From positions 1 to 56,978 of the forward strand of contig ONFJ01000010.1 in NCBI GenBank assembly GCA_900317085.1: 56,978 nt of DNA. Reading direction: 5' to 3'. Made by a program: the position numbers and the translations under genes. Below, in pieces: positions 48,284 to 56,978 of this stretch; within the stretch, counting starts at the first letter, position 1, and each line of letters starts with the position of its first letter. Under the pieces are notes generated by a model. The model did not search any database. It had not been told where the DNA came from and worked only from the letters and a program-made list of their open reading frames with translations. The DNA is from an uncultured Eubacteriales bacterium. GTDB taxonomy: Bacteria; Bacillota; Clostridia; Oscillospirales; Acutalibacteraceae.

Positions 48284-48952
48284 TCACACGTACGTATGGT
48301 CCAAAATAACACGGATGCTGTACTCCGGCAGTGCGTTTTCCGCCAGCGCTTTCAATTCTTTCCGGAGGGCTTCTTCCTGGTCGATCTGCTCCATGGGCAC
48401 ATCGACTTCGAAGACGAGCTTGTCTTTCGGCTCCTGTTCAACGATGCGGATGTCCTGCAGTTCGAACTCCGGGAAGCGGGAGCTCATGAGGTCAGCGAGG
48501 GTCTCCCGCACCCCGTGCAGCCGCTCCGTGTCCTCCATGACCGGGTCCATGTGGATGGCGGCCTTGCAGCCGAGCTGTTTGCGCAGCTGGTGCTCCGCAA
48601 AGTCGATCTCGTCGTGGATGTCCGTAACGCTCAGGTCTCCAGGCACTTCGACGTCGAGCGTGACATAGCGGACCCCATGGCCGTAGTCGTGGACCACGAT
48701 GTCATGGACGCCGCGCACACAGGGACGCTCCAGAACGATGTCTCTCACCCGCTCCACGAACTCCGTCTCCGGCTTCTGGCCGATGAGCGGAGACGCGGTC
48801 TCCCGCAGGCTCTGGCCGCCCATGTACAGGACGAACAGGCCGACGGCGAAGCCGCCCCATGCGTCGACGTTGAACGACGTGAACTTCGAAAGGACCATCG
48901 CCAGGATGACGACCAGCGTCACGAAGACGTCGGCAATGCTGTCCACCGCCAC
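48284..48952 (-). CDS. C-terminal part of a cation diffusion facilitator, split by a frameshift
   Basis: The frame is open from about 48990 (RGYGKKLGSPTLKAVAVDSIADVF...), covering helices 4-6 of a CDF transporter and the cytoplasmic metal-binding domain (VHDIVVHDYGHGVRYVTLDVEVPGDLS, DEIDFAEHQL). The aspartates of AVDSIADVFVT occupy the helix-5 metal site. It completes the gene at 48996-49448: the junction reads GCCTAACCGG where GCCTACAACCGG would keep the frame, a loss of two bases that also makes a stop. Probably a recent lesion or a read error. Confidence 0.85.
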   Translation of the reverse strand: MAVDSIADVFVTLVVILAMVLSKFTSFNVDAWGGFAVGLFVLYMGGQSLRETASPLIGQKPETEFVERVRDIVLERPCVRGVHDIVVHDYGHGVRYVTLDVEVPGDLSVTDIHDEIDFAEHQLRKQLGCKAAIHMDPVMEDTERLHGVRETLADLMSSRFPEFELQDIRIVEQEPKDKLVFEVDVPMEQIDQEEALRKELKALAENALPEYSIRVILDHTYV

Positions 48953-48995
48953 AGCCTTCAGAGTCGGAGAGCCGAGCTTTTTGCCATAGCCCCGG

Positions 48996-49448
48996 TTAGG
49001 CGAACATGTAGAGTTTCAAAAGGACGGAGCCGCCCAGCACGAGGAAGCTGATCAGACTCGGCGTCACCGGCTCCGGATGGATCATCTTCTGGACAGACTC
49101 CTTCAGGATCTCCACGCCGATGACCATGACCAGCACCGCGACGACGAGGCCGGCCACATATTCGTTGCGGCCGTGGCCGAAGGGATGGTCTTCGTCCGCA
49201 CCTTTCCCGGAGGAGCGGAAGCCCCACAGGGTGACGATGGAGGACGCGGCGTCGGACAGGTTGTTGACGCCGTCAGCCGCGATGGCAACGGACCCCGCCA
49301 GCCAGCCGGCGAGAAGTTTCAAAAACGACTGCAGGAAGTTGAGCACGATGCCCGTCACGCTGCACAAAGTGCCATAACCCCGCCGGACAGCGGGGTTATC
49401 GTAGTTCTTATAGTCCTTTACAAACAGTTTTGCAAGTAACTGGATCAT
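48996..49448 (-). CDS. N-terminal part of a cation diffusion facilitator, split by a frameshift
   Basis: 150 residues: helices 1-3 with AGSVAIAADGVNNLSDAASSIVTL (the metal-binding DxxxD of helix 2) and the conserved DEDHPFGHGRNEYVAGL loop. It ends MFA-stop where full proteins continue YNRGYGKK. Members of the family (YdfM/FieF type) export Zn, Mn, Fe or Co in exchange for protons. Four bases after the cysS stop, in line with rimO-pgsA-cysS. The two parts together are 388 codons, normal CDF length with an extended tail. Confidence 0.87.
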   Translation of the reverse strand: MIQLLAKLFVKDYKNYDNPAVRRGYGTLCSVTGIVLNFLQSFLKLLAGWLAGSVAIAADGVNNLSDAASSIVTLWGFRSSGKGADEDHPFGHGRNEYVAGLVVAVLVMVIGVEILKESVQKMIHPEPVTPSLISFLVLGGSVLLKLYMFA

Positions 49449-49452
49449 ACGG

Positions 49453-50856
<1,404 letters not shown>

Positions 50857-50886
50857 TATGAGAAACTCCTTAATTTGGAATACGGC

Positions 50887-51453
50887 TTACTTGGAAAAGT
50901 CGATGACCTTGGCGCCTTCGATGATGTAGGTGACGCCGGAGATGGCCGTGACGATGGCGGTGATCCAGAGCAGGACACTCGACAGCGTGTGCAGCGGGAA
51001 GCTCGCGGGCAGGACACCGAAGTCGAACTGCAGCGAAAGCAGCAGGAAGATGAAGCCGGTGAAGATCATCATGCTGAAGGTCTTGACCTTGCCCCACATA
51101 TTCGCCGGGATGACGACGCCCTGAGCGGCGGCGACGAGGCGGATGGAGCTGATGCCGAACTCGCGGAACAGGATGATGAACAGGATCCAGATATTACAGT
51201 ATCCGTTCGAGATGAGCGCAAGATACACGGCGGTCGTCAGCATTTTGTCTGCGAGCGGGTCGGCGAACTTGCCGAAGTTCGTGATAAGGTTCTTGCTGCG
51301 GGCGATCTTCCCGTCGAAGAAGTCGGTCATGCCTGCAATGAAGTACAGGATGGTCGCGACGAGGAAGTGGGCTGGGAAGTTCAGCATATAAGCGGCCAGG
51401 ACCACAGGGGTCAGGACGATGCGGGTAATGGTCAAAGCGTTGGGTACGTTCAT
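50887..51453 (-). CDS. pgsA: CDP-diacylglycerol-glycerol-3-phosphate 3-phosphatidyltransferase
   Basis: 188 residues with four to five transmembrane helices and the CDP-alcohol phosphatidyltransferase motif D-G-x2-A-R-x8-G-x3-D-x3-D, seen as DFFDGKIARSKNLITNFGKFADPLADK. It makes phosphatidylglycerol phosphate, the first committed step of anionic lipid synthesis. TAGGAGG lies seven bases before ATG. Between rimO and cysS in the same orientation. Confidence 0.96.
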   Translation of the reverse strand: MNVPNALTITRIVLTPVVLAAYMLNFPAHFLVATILYFIAGMTDFFDGKIARSKNLITNFGKFADPLADKMLTTAVYLALISNGYCNIWILFIILFREFGISSIRLVAAAQGVVIPANMWGKVKTFSMMIFTGFIFLLLSLQFDFGVLPASFPLHTLSSVLLWITAIVTAISGVTYIIEGAKVIDFSK

Positions 51454-51480
51454 GTGTGTTTCCTCCTAAGACCGGTCGGA

Positions 51481-52812
51481 TCAGAGTGCTTTACCGGTCA
51501 GGTCGTATTCATCGAAGCCGAGGACCGTCACATCGACGAACTCACCGGGCATCAGTTCCCGGGGCGATGTGAACAGGACCGTCCCGTCGATGTCCGGGAC
51601 CTGTCCGTAAAACCTTCCGACATAAGTGTCATCATAACTATTATAGCCATCCACGAGGACTTTCAAAGTCTTCCCGAGGAATTTTTTGTTGTTTTCGAGC
51701 ACAATATCGTGCTGGAGCTGCATGATGAGGTCCTGGCGATGTACCTTGACCTCTTCATCGATCTGGTCCTCCCGCTCCGCGGCCACAGTCCCCTCTTCGG
51801 GCGAGAACGCGAAGCATCCGAGGTTGTCGAACTTCATGGCCTTCACGAACTCTGCCAGTTCTTCGAACTGTTCGTCCGTCTCGCCGGGAAAGCCTGTCAT
51901 GACGGTGGTGCGGATGACCATGTCCGGCACTTTTTCGCGGATCTTCTTTATGAGGTTCTCGAAGGTCTCCCGGTCCCCGGGCCGATGCATGCCGCGAAGC
52001 ACCGACTTGTCCGCGTGCTGCAGCGGGATGTCGAGGTAGTGGCACACCTTCGGGTTGGTCGCCATGACGTCCAGCAGTTCATCGCCGATGCGTTCGGGGT
52101 AGCAGTAGAGGAAGCGGATCCACTCGATGCCCCCCACCTCGGAGATGGCGGTCAGCAGTTCCGGCAGTTTGTTTTCCTTGTACAGGTCCCGGCCGTAGAG
52201 AGAGGTATCCTGGGAGATGAGGACGACTTCCTTCACGCCCTGCGCCGCGAGGGTCTTCGCCTCGTCGACGATGTCCTCGATGCTCCGGGAGCGGAACTTG
52301 CCGCGGATCTCGGGAATGGCACAGAAGGCACAGTTGTTGGAGCAGCCGTCGCCGATCTTCAGGTAGGCCCAGTAGTCCGGAGTCGTGAGGATGCGCCCGC
52401 CGGTCAGGGGCAGGAGTTCCTTGTCCGCGAAGGCTTCCACCAGGTCGCCGCCGAGGACTTCGTCCACGATCTGCACGATGTTGGCGTTCTCACCGATGCC
52501 AACGACCGCGTCGACCTCCGGCATCTCCTTGCGGATGTCATACTGGTAGCGCTCGGACAGACAGCCTGTCACGATGAGTTTCTGGATGTCGCCGGACTTC
52601 TTGTACTCCGCCATGTCGAGGATGTTCTCGATGGCCTCCACCTTCGCCGCTTCAATGAAGCCGCAGGTGTTGACGATGACGGCGTCGCACCCCTCGATGT
52701 CTCCGGAGATGGCGAAGCCCGCCCGTGCCAGTTTATCCAGCATGAGCTCGGCGTCGACCTGGTTTTTCGGGCAGCCAAGGCTGATCATTCCAATGGTTTT
52801 CTGTGTAGCCAT
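51481..52812 (-). CDS. rimO: ribosomal protein S12 methylthiotransferase
   Basis: 443 residues. N-terminal MTTase domain with its three cluster cysteines in SLGCPKNQVD, VNTCGFIEAAK and VTGCLSERYQ; radical-SAM CxxxCxxC in GCSNNCAFCAIPEIRGKFRSR; the C-terminal TRAM domain around VLVDGYNSYDDTYVGRFYGQVPDIDG. It adds a methylthio group to Asp88 of S12. The distinction from MiaB rests on the MISLGCPKN start and TRAM sequence typical of RimO. First gene of the operon, with its own promoter. Confidence 0.96.
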   Translation of the reverse strand: MATQKTIGMISLGCPKNQVDAELMLDKLARAGFAISGDIEGCDAVIVNTCGFIEAAKVEAIENILDMAEYKKSGDIQKLIVTGCLSERYQYDIRKEMPEVDAVVGIGENANIVQIVDEVLGGDLVEAFADKELLPLTGGRILTTPDYWAYLKIGDGCSNNCAFCAIPEIRGKFRSRSIEDIVDEAKTLAAQGVKEVVLISQDTSLYGRDLYKENKLPELLTAISEVGGIEWIRFLYCYPERIGDELLDVMATNPKVCHYLDIPLQHADKSVLRGMHRPGDRETFENLIKKIREKVPDMVIRTTVMTGFPGETDEQFEELAEFVKAMKFDNLGCFAFSPEEGTVAAEREDQIDEEVKVHRQDLIMQLQHDIVLENNKKFLGKTLKVLVDGYNSYDDTYVGRFYGQVPDIDGTVLFTSPRELMPGEFVDVTVLGFDEYDLTGKAL

Positions 52813-52838
52813 AGGTCCTCTCCTTTTAGTTAACAGCT

Positions 52839-52867
52839 ATTATATAACAACCCGCCGGCTTTTCCAA
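52839..52867 (-). promoter_or_regulatory. promoter of rimO-pgsA-cysS
   Basis: Minus strand TTGGAA (52862-52867), 17-bp spacer, TATAAT (52839-52844). Confidence 0.75.
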
Positions 52868-52882
52868 CAGAAAAGAAAAGAA

Positions 52883-52907
52883 CTCTGTCGACGGACCGTC
52901 GACAGAG
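52883..52907 (-). terminator. terminator of the cbiMQO operon
   Basis: Perfect stem CTCTGTCGAC / GTCGACAGAG with GGACC loop, 44 bp after the cbiO stop, followed on the minus strand by TTCTTTTCTTTTC. Confidence 0.8.
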
Positions 52908-52951
52908 CGGAGCGTTTCAATTGGACAGACACCGGCAAAGAAGCAGAAGAT

Positions 52952-53641
52952 TCATCCGTTCTCGCTGACAGACCCCACTGTGTGGTTCTCGTTCATGACC
53001 ACCAGCCGGTCGGCCAGCGTGTGGGCCAGTTCGTCATTGTGGGTGGAGATGAGGAGCGTCTTCCCCGCCGCCTTCAGCTGCAGGAGGAAGGAGACGAGCC
53101 ACTCCTGGGTCTTCCGGTCGAGGCCGGCCAGCGGTTCGTCGAGGACCAGCGCTTCCGGGTTCATGGAAAGGATGCAGGCGATGGCCACTTTCCGCTTCTC
53201 GCCGCCGCTCAGATGATATGGTGCCCGATCCCGCAGTTTTTCGATGTCAAGGAGCGCGATGACATCGTCGGTCCGCTGCTTCACCTCTTCGTCCGAGAGG
53301 CCCATCTGCCGGGGGCCGAAGCTGATCTCCTCCTCCACGTTGCTGCAGAACAGCTGCACGTCGGAATTCTGGAAGATGAAGCCCACCCGCTGGTGGAACT
53401 TCTTCGAGAACGTGTTGTCCTTCAGGGACTTCTCGTTAATGACGTCTCCGTCGAACTTGTACGTCCCCTCCTCCGCGTAGACGAGGCCGTTGAGCAGCTT
53501 GAGCAGTGTCGACTTGCCGCAGCCGTTGGAGCCCTGGAGCACGACCGTCTCGCCGCGTGCCACATCGAGAGTGATGTAGCGGAGGGCGATGTGCCCCTCA
53601 TACGCGAAACAGACGTTGTCGAGAGAAAACAGTGGTGTCAT
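52952..53641 (-). CDS. cbiO: cobalt/nickel ECF transporter ATPase
   Basis: 229 residues. Walker A GSNGCGKST, signature LSGGEKRKVA, Walker B ALVLDEPLAGLD and switch histidine ISTHNDE are all present. It powers the ECF transporter with CbiQ and CbiM. The ATG at 53639-53641 has GAAGGAG eight bases upstream; the longer upstream frame overlaps cbiQ and is not needed. Last gene of cbiM-cbiQ-cbiO. Confidence 0.93.
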   Translation of the reverse strand: MTPLFSLDNVCFAYEGHIALRYITLDVARGETVVLQGSNGCGKSTLLKLLNGLVYAEEGTYKFDGDVINEKSLKDNTFSKKFHQRVGFIFQNSDVQLFCSNVEEEISFGPRQMGLSDEEVKQRTDDVIALLDIEKLRDRAPYHLSGGEKRKVAIACILSMNPEALVLDEPLAGLDRKTQEWLVSFLLQLKAAGKTLLISTHNDELAHTLADRLVVMNENHTVGSVSENG

Positions 53642-53669
53642 TCGGAATTGCTCCTTCGTGTGTATTTCG

Positions 53670-54482
53670 TTATGCCACCGCAATGGCATGTTGTGTGTAG
53701 ATGAAGAAGGCGATCATCGCCACCAGGAAGAGGGCCGTGACGCCGTCCTTCCAGCTGAGGGCCCGGGTCCGCGGTTTCGTGTACTCCCCTTCGAACCCCC
53801 GGCAGGCCATGGCGCCGTACATCTCGTCCGCCATCTCCCGGGACTTCAGGAACGTGACGCCGAGGACGCCGGACAGCGCTCTGCCCTTGGTCCTGTTCTT
53901 GCCGACGGACCGCAGCCGCAGCGCGTTCAGCATGTTGACGCACACATCGCCCAGCATGACGATGTACTTGATGGTGATGTCCAGGGTGAAGATGAAGATG
54001 TCCGGGACGTGGAACGCCTTGAGGCTCTCGGTGATCTTGTTGAAAGGCAACACCTGGGACACGAGGTTCAGGAGTGCCACCGAGGTGAAGACTTTCACAG
54101 AGACCGTGAGCATGGTCCGTGGCGAGCCCAGAAGGGCGGCCGGCAGCAGGATGAGGACCGAGAGGAGCATCGCTGACAGCGACGTCTTCACGCTCCGGGC
54201 CAGCGCCTTGTTGCAGAGGAACAGGGAGGCGAGCAGCGTTTCCGCCAGGACCACATAGGAGAACAGCATGTTTTTGGAGACCGCCATTAAGACGATGAGC
54301 AGGAGGACCGTCAGCAGCATGCCCGACGGGCTCGCCCAGATAAGTCCTTTCGAGGACGTCTCCCGGATGCGGGACAGGACCGACAGCACCGAGAGTCCCG
54401 ACTTCGTCAGGAACCCGTCCGAGTCCTTCGCGGCGGTGTAATCTTCAGTTTGCAGCATCCATTCCGGAACGTTCGTGGCCAT
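53670..54482 (-). CDS. cbiQ: ECF transporter T component, cobalt/nickel type
   Basis: 270 residues with about five hydrophobic helices and the T-component coupling motif MACRGFEGEY (A-R-G type) near residue 225. An upstream MGDVCVNMLNALRLRSVGKNR segment carries the first A-R-G-like helix, read here as LRLRSVG. It couples ATP hydrolysis to metal entry. AAGGAGG lies 7 bases before ATG. Between cbiM and cbiO. Confidence 0.9.
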   Translation of the reverse strand: MATNVPEWMLQTEDYTAAKDSDGFLTKSGLSVLSVLSRIRETSSKGLIWASPSGMLLTVLLLIVLMAVSKNMLFSYVVLAETLLASLFLCNKALARSVKTSLSAMLLSVLILLPAALLGSPRTMLTVSVKVFTSVALLNLVSQVLPFNKITESLKAFHVPDIFIFTLDITIKYIVMLGDVCVNMLNALRLRSVGKNRTKGRALSGVLGVTFLKSREMADEMYGAMACRGFEGEYTKPRTRALSWKDGVTALFLVAMIAFFIYTQHAIAVA

Positions 54483-54545
54483 GTCCTCACCTCCTTTGGG
54501 TTCTCGTGAAAAGCAGCTCCCGGCCGGGGCCGGAAGCTACTGTCG

Positions 54546-55589
54546 TCAAACGTGTGTGTGCATGTGCGGCTGGTCTTCTCCCCCGCCGAAGTCGGTCTTG
54601 GTCTTCATGCCGGCTCCGATGACGCGGAAGAGGACGATCGACAGTGCGACTCCAATTATAGCAGAAAGGATGTACGCAAACCAGTCCGGAATGCCGCCCA
54701 TCGTGTAGTCCGGGAACAGGACCGACAGTTCGAACCCGTTCGCAATGGCGTGGGGCGTGTAGCCAAGGGCCGAACCCGCGGTCACGACTTCGGCGATCTC
54801 GTCTGCACCCCATTCGCCCCAGGCAGTGCCTTCGGCCAGAAGACCGAGGGGAACGGCGACGATGAGGACGGCGAGCAGGATGTAGATCGGCAGGTACTTC
54901 TTCGTCGCTGCCTGTTTCGAATCGGCATAGACGAGGCCGGGCGTCGTCTTGTGGACGAAGGCAAAGAGTGCCACCGTGAAGATGACTTCCGCGAGACCGG
55001 CGATGGTCAGGTGGCCGATCATCATGGCGGGGATGGACACCGTCAGTCCGTAGGGACAGTACAGCGCATTGCCGGCGGCGTCATGGAAGAGGTACGGCTG
55101 GATACCGAACTCGATAGCGGCGCAGAGGGCAGCGGCATTGATGCCGACATAGGCACCGAGTCCTGCGGCGATGTACTTGCCCGAGGGGGCTTTGATCGCC
55201 TTGTTCACGGCGTGGTACACGGCATGGCCGACGAAGGGCAGGACGAACGCCATGTTGAAACAGTTGGCGCCAAAGGCGAGGATGCCTCCATCGCCAAAGA
55301 GCAATGCCTGCAGTAACAGGGCGATGGTGACCGATATACAGGCAGCTTCCGGCCCTAGCAAGAGCGCGATGAGCGTACCTCCGACCGCATGCCCTGTGGT
55401 ACCTCCGGGCAGAGGGATATTGAACATCATGCTGAGGAAGGAGAATGCCGCGAAAATGCCGAGCAGAGGCATCTTCTCTTTCGGGACGGTCTCCTTGACT
55501 TTTTTGACGGCCTTGTACCAGACGGGGACCATGGCTGCCGCCATGACCGCACAGGTCTCAGGGCTCAGGTAGTTTTCAGGAATATGCAT
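54546..55589 (-). CDS. cbiM: cobalt/nickel substrate-binding membrane component with fused CbiN/NikN-like domain
   Basis: 347 residues. The start was placed at MHIPENYLSP (ATG 55587-55589, GAGGAG upstream) because His2 and the N-terminus are metal ligands in NikM/CbiM; an ATG nine codons earlier would bury it. Then PGGTTGHAVGGTLIALLLGPEAA and FGDGGILAFGANCFNMAF, core CbiM motifs. The last 110 residues (GTAWGEWGADEIAEV...GGIPDWFAYILSAIIG) form a PDGLE/CbiN-like domain, and the tail PHMHTHV is His-rich. Ni versus Co cannot be settled from sequence; two HypB genes in the window favour Ni. Confidence 0.92.
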   Translation of the reverse strand: MHIPENYLSPETCAVMAAAMVPVWYKAVKKVKETVPKEKMPLLGIFAAFSFLSMMFNIPLPGGTTGHAVGGTLIALLLGPEAACISVTIALLLQALLFGDGGILAFGANCFNMAFVLPFVGHAVYHAVNKAIKAPSGKYIAAGLGAYVGINAAALCAAIEFGIQPYLFHDAAGNALYCPYGLTVSIPAMMIGHLTIAGLAEVIFTVALFAFVHKTTPGLVYADSKQAATKKYLPIYILLAVLIVAVPLGLLAEGTAWGEWGADEIAEVVTAGSALGYTPHAIANGFELSVLFPDYTMGGIPDWFAYILSAIIGVALSIVLFRVIGAGMKTKTDFGGGEDQPHMHTHV

Positions 55590-55661
55590 ACTGTATACAC
55601 TCCTCTTTCTCACTTGAAATCAACAACATAATAATAGACGCTGTTGCAGGAACGCTACAAG

Positions 55662-55673
55662 CCCCCCGGGGGG
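55662..55673. other. CCCCCCGGGGGG palindrome in the cbiM leader / cysE upstream region
   Basis: Perfect 12-bp palindrome, 73 bp upstream of the cbiM start, next to a second stem CATTTTG/CAAAATG (55678-55693). Could be a metal-regulator operator or leader structure. Confidence 0.35.
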
Positions 55674-55701
55674 ATACCATTTTGCCAAAATGCCTCCCAT
55701 A

Positions 55702-55731
55702 TTGACAATGTTTCCCTTTTAAAGATACAAT
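55702..55731 (+). promoter_or_regulatory. promoter of cysE
   Basis: TTGACA (55702-55707), 18-bp spacer, TACAAT (55726-55731). No T-box leader is seen. Confidence 0.8.
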
Positions 55732-55766
55732 TATGAATAACTCTTTGAAGAAAAGGCGGTTCCACC

Positions 55767-56723
55767 ATGAAGAACCTCATTGAAGAATCCATTACCGGTA
55801 TCATCGACGACATCGTCGCCGACTATGACCAGGGACGGATCGTCGACAACCTCGACGTGCACAGCATCCCGAGCACCGACGCCATCATCGAGATCATTGA
55901 CAAGCTGCTGCGCATCCTGTACCCCGGCTATCATATCGACCGGACTTATAAGACTTACAGCATCCGCACGACCATCGCGACCGTGGCGGAAGACGTGGCA
56001 TATCGCCTCTGCAAACAGATCGCCCTCGCCCTCAAGTTCGACGAGGACTATGCGGACAAGTGCGAGACCGTCATCCAGGAGCGCGCCCAGGAAGTGACCG
56101 TCCAGTTCATGGCGGCCCTCCCCCGTATCCGCGAGTACCTTGACACCGACGTCCACGCGCTGTTCGACGGCGACCCCGCCTCCGAGAGCCCGGACGCCAT
56201 CATCATCTGCTACCCCGGCCTCTACGCCATCACGGTGTACCGCCTGGCCCACGAGTTCTACAAGATGAACGTGCCGATCATTCCCCGCATCATGACGGAG
56301 CATGCGCACTCCCTGACGGGCATCGACATCAACCCCGGCGCGCAGATCGGCAAGTACTTCTTCATCGACCACGGTACCGGTATCGTCGTCGGCGAGACCA
56401 CCATCATCGGTGACCACGTCAAGCTGTACCAGGGTGTCACCCTCGGCGCTCTGTCCCTGAAGGAAGGCCGCGGCCTCCTGAACGTCCGCCGTCACCCGAC
56501 CATCGAGGACAACGTCACCATCTACTCGAACGCGTCCATCCTCGGCGGCGAGACCGTCATCGGCCACGACTCCATCGTCGGCGGTAACGTCTTCCTCACC
56601 CGGTCCATCCCCGCGGGCACCAAGGTGTACGCGAAGGCCCAGGAACTCCACTTCGACACCGATGTGGACACCCCGCAGGTCCAGGACGTCACCCAGACCG
56701 ACAACACCGACTACGTCATCTGA
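55767..56723 (+). CDS. cysE: serine O-acetyltransferase (EpsC type)
   Basis: 318 residues. An N-terminal helical region longer than E. coli CysE is followed by the left-handed beta-helix: DINPGAQIGKYFFIDHGTGIVVGETTIIGDHVKLYQGVTLG and RHPTIEDNVTIYSNASILGGETVIG. Catalytic histidines are in HAHSLTG and DHGTG. It makes O-acetylserine for cysteine synthesis. The acidic C-terminal tail (TQTDNTDYVI) resembles the peptide that docks into cysteine synthase, ending in Ile as required for that complex. Own promoter; terminator at 56806. Confidence 0.95.
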   Translation: MKNLIEESITGIIDDIVADYDQGRIVDNLDVHSIPSTDAIIEIIDKLLRILYPGYHIDRTYKTYSIRTTIATVAEDVAYRLCKQIALALKFDEDYADKCETVIQERAQEVTVQFMAALPRIREYLDTDVHALFDGDPASESPDAIIICYPGLYAITVYRLAHEFYKMNVPIIPRIMTEHAHSLTGIDINPGAQIGKYFFIDHGTGIVVGETTIIGDHVKLYQGVTLGALSLKEGRGLLNVRRHPTIEDNVTIYSNASILGGETVIGHDSIVGGNVFLTRSIPAGTKVYAKAQELHFDTDVDTPQVQDVTQTDNTDYVI

Positions 56724-56805
56724 GAAGCATCAATACTTCGAGTTTCTCACTCCCCGCTGGCCCACTGGCACTCAGCATTGCCCACCAGCCACTCAACACA
56801 ACCCC

Positions 56806-56837
56806 AAAGACCTGCAGCTCTCGCCGCAGGTCTTTTC
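56806..56837 (+). terminator. terminator of cysE
   Basis: AAAGACCTGC / GCAGGTCTTT stem with AGCTCTCGCC loop and a TTTT tract. Confidence 0.85.
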
Positions 56838-56874
56838 TGATGCCTCACACACGAGCACCACTCGCACCAATTTC

Positions 56875-56978
56875 CTCAGCAAATCCGAATTTGTTGAGCT
56901 GATTTCCCGGGGAAGGGGAAGCCAAAGAGTGTGAGAGAAAGCCACCTTCCCCTGTCCCCGGACCCCTACCCCTTCCGG
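56875..56978. repeat. interspersed repeat fragment at the right edge
   Basis: Hairpin CTCAGCAAAT...ATTTGTTGAG at 56875-56898 matches 39625-39648 at 21 of 24 positions. A second inverted pair follows (GGGGAAGGGGAAG with CTTCCCCTGTCCCC, about 56909-56965). Continues beyond the window. Confidence 0.5.

Noticed and set aside
55590..55766. Cobalamin or NiCo riboswitch upstream of cbiM
   Set aside because: No B12-box or the four-helix conserved guanosine pattern could be found in the 177-bp leader.

Overview
The window looks like a chromosomal segment from a strictly anaerobic, moderately GC-rich Gram-positive bacterium of the class Clostridia. The evidence is strong AGGAGG ribosome binding sites, sigma-A type promoters, a NiaR-controlled nad regulon with a 3H-domain repressor, a flavodiiron/rubredoxin protein, secreted CHAP, C39 and clostripain proteins, an exported G5/3D cell-wall protein and a DUF5692 membrane protein. 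The last gene and some intergenic repeats recall gut Oscillospiraceae (Faecalibacterium/Gemmiger-like), but that placement is inference.

Layout. 1-5.0 kb (minus): end of a surface-polysaccharide locus (ABC ATPase and permease, two GT2 glycosyltransferases, UDP-galactopyranose mutase). A 0.7 kb gap inside it holds two homologous candidate small RNAs in tandem on the plus strand. 5.0-7.5 kb: membrane zinc ribbon protein, membrane J-domain protein and a YabE-like G5/3D protein. 7.7-10.7 kb: proline operon proB-proA-proC. 10.7-14.6 kb: NAD de novo module, nadB-nadC-niaR divergent from nadA around two NiaR-type operators. 14.6-20.4 kb: exported lipase-like protein, tyrosine phosphatase, SseB-like protein, YgjP-type metalloprotease, DUF5692 protein and a lipoprotein with a duplicated start region. 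20.5-23 kb: GH3 glycosidase with reversed domain order. 23.1-27 kb: two tandem hypB genes, a nitroreductase fused to a mannitol-type PTS EIIA domain, and a divergent geranylgeranyl-reductase-like flavoprotein. 27.1-32.3 kb: two paralogous CHAP-SH3 exported proteins (one frameshifted at an A tract), a Na/Pi cotransporter and a C39 peptidase. 32.5-35.4 kb: PTS EIIC-like transporter next to a flavodiiron-flavin reductase-rubredoxin protein split by an internal deletion. 35.5-38.5 kb: rmlD-like gene, Na+/dicarboxylate symporter and solute-binding lipoprotein. 38.6-44.2 kb: TtcA-like enzyme, tRNA-Val, a gene-free block with a 4-copy 73-bp hairpin array, a prolyl-tRNA deacylase, nadE and a clostripain-type protease. 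44.4-47.3 kb: decayed integrated element in the 3' end of rpsI (hicAB, broken holin, tail protein remnant, integrase remnant). 47.3-52.8 kb: rplM-rpsI and rimO-pgsA-cysS-CDF. 52.9-55.6 kb: cbiM-cbiQ-cbiO cobalt/nickel transporter. 55.8-56.7 kb: cysE.

Themes. Metal handling recurs (two HypB, CbiMQO, a CDF exporter, flavodiiron protein). NAD synthesis is complete here (nadA, nadB, nadC, nadE, niaR). Most convergent or isolated genes end in near-perfect palindromic terminators. Several genes carry clean frame lesions (the 31.4 kb CHAP gene, the flavodiiron gene, the CDF gene, the holin), so either recent decay or assembly error must be considered. The most novel-looking items are the nitroreductase-EIIA fusion, the tandem small RNAs with a conserved anti-Shine-Dalgarno stretch, the divergent HypB pair, and the symporter/binding-protein operon.
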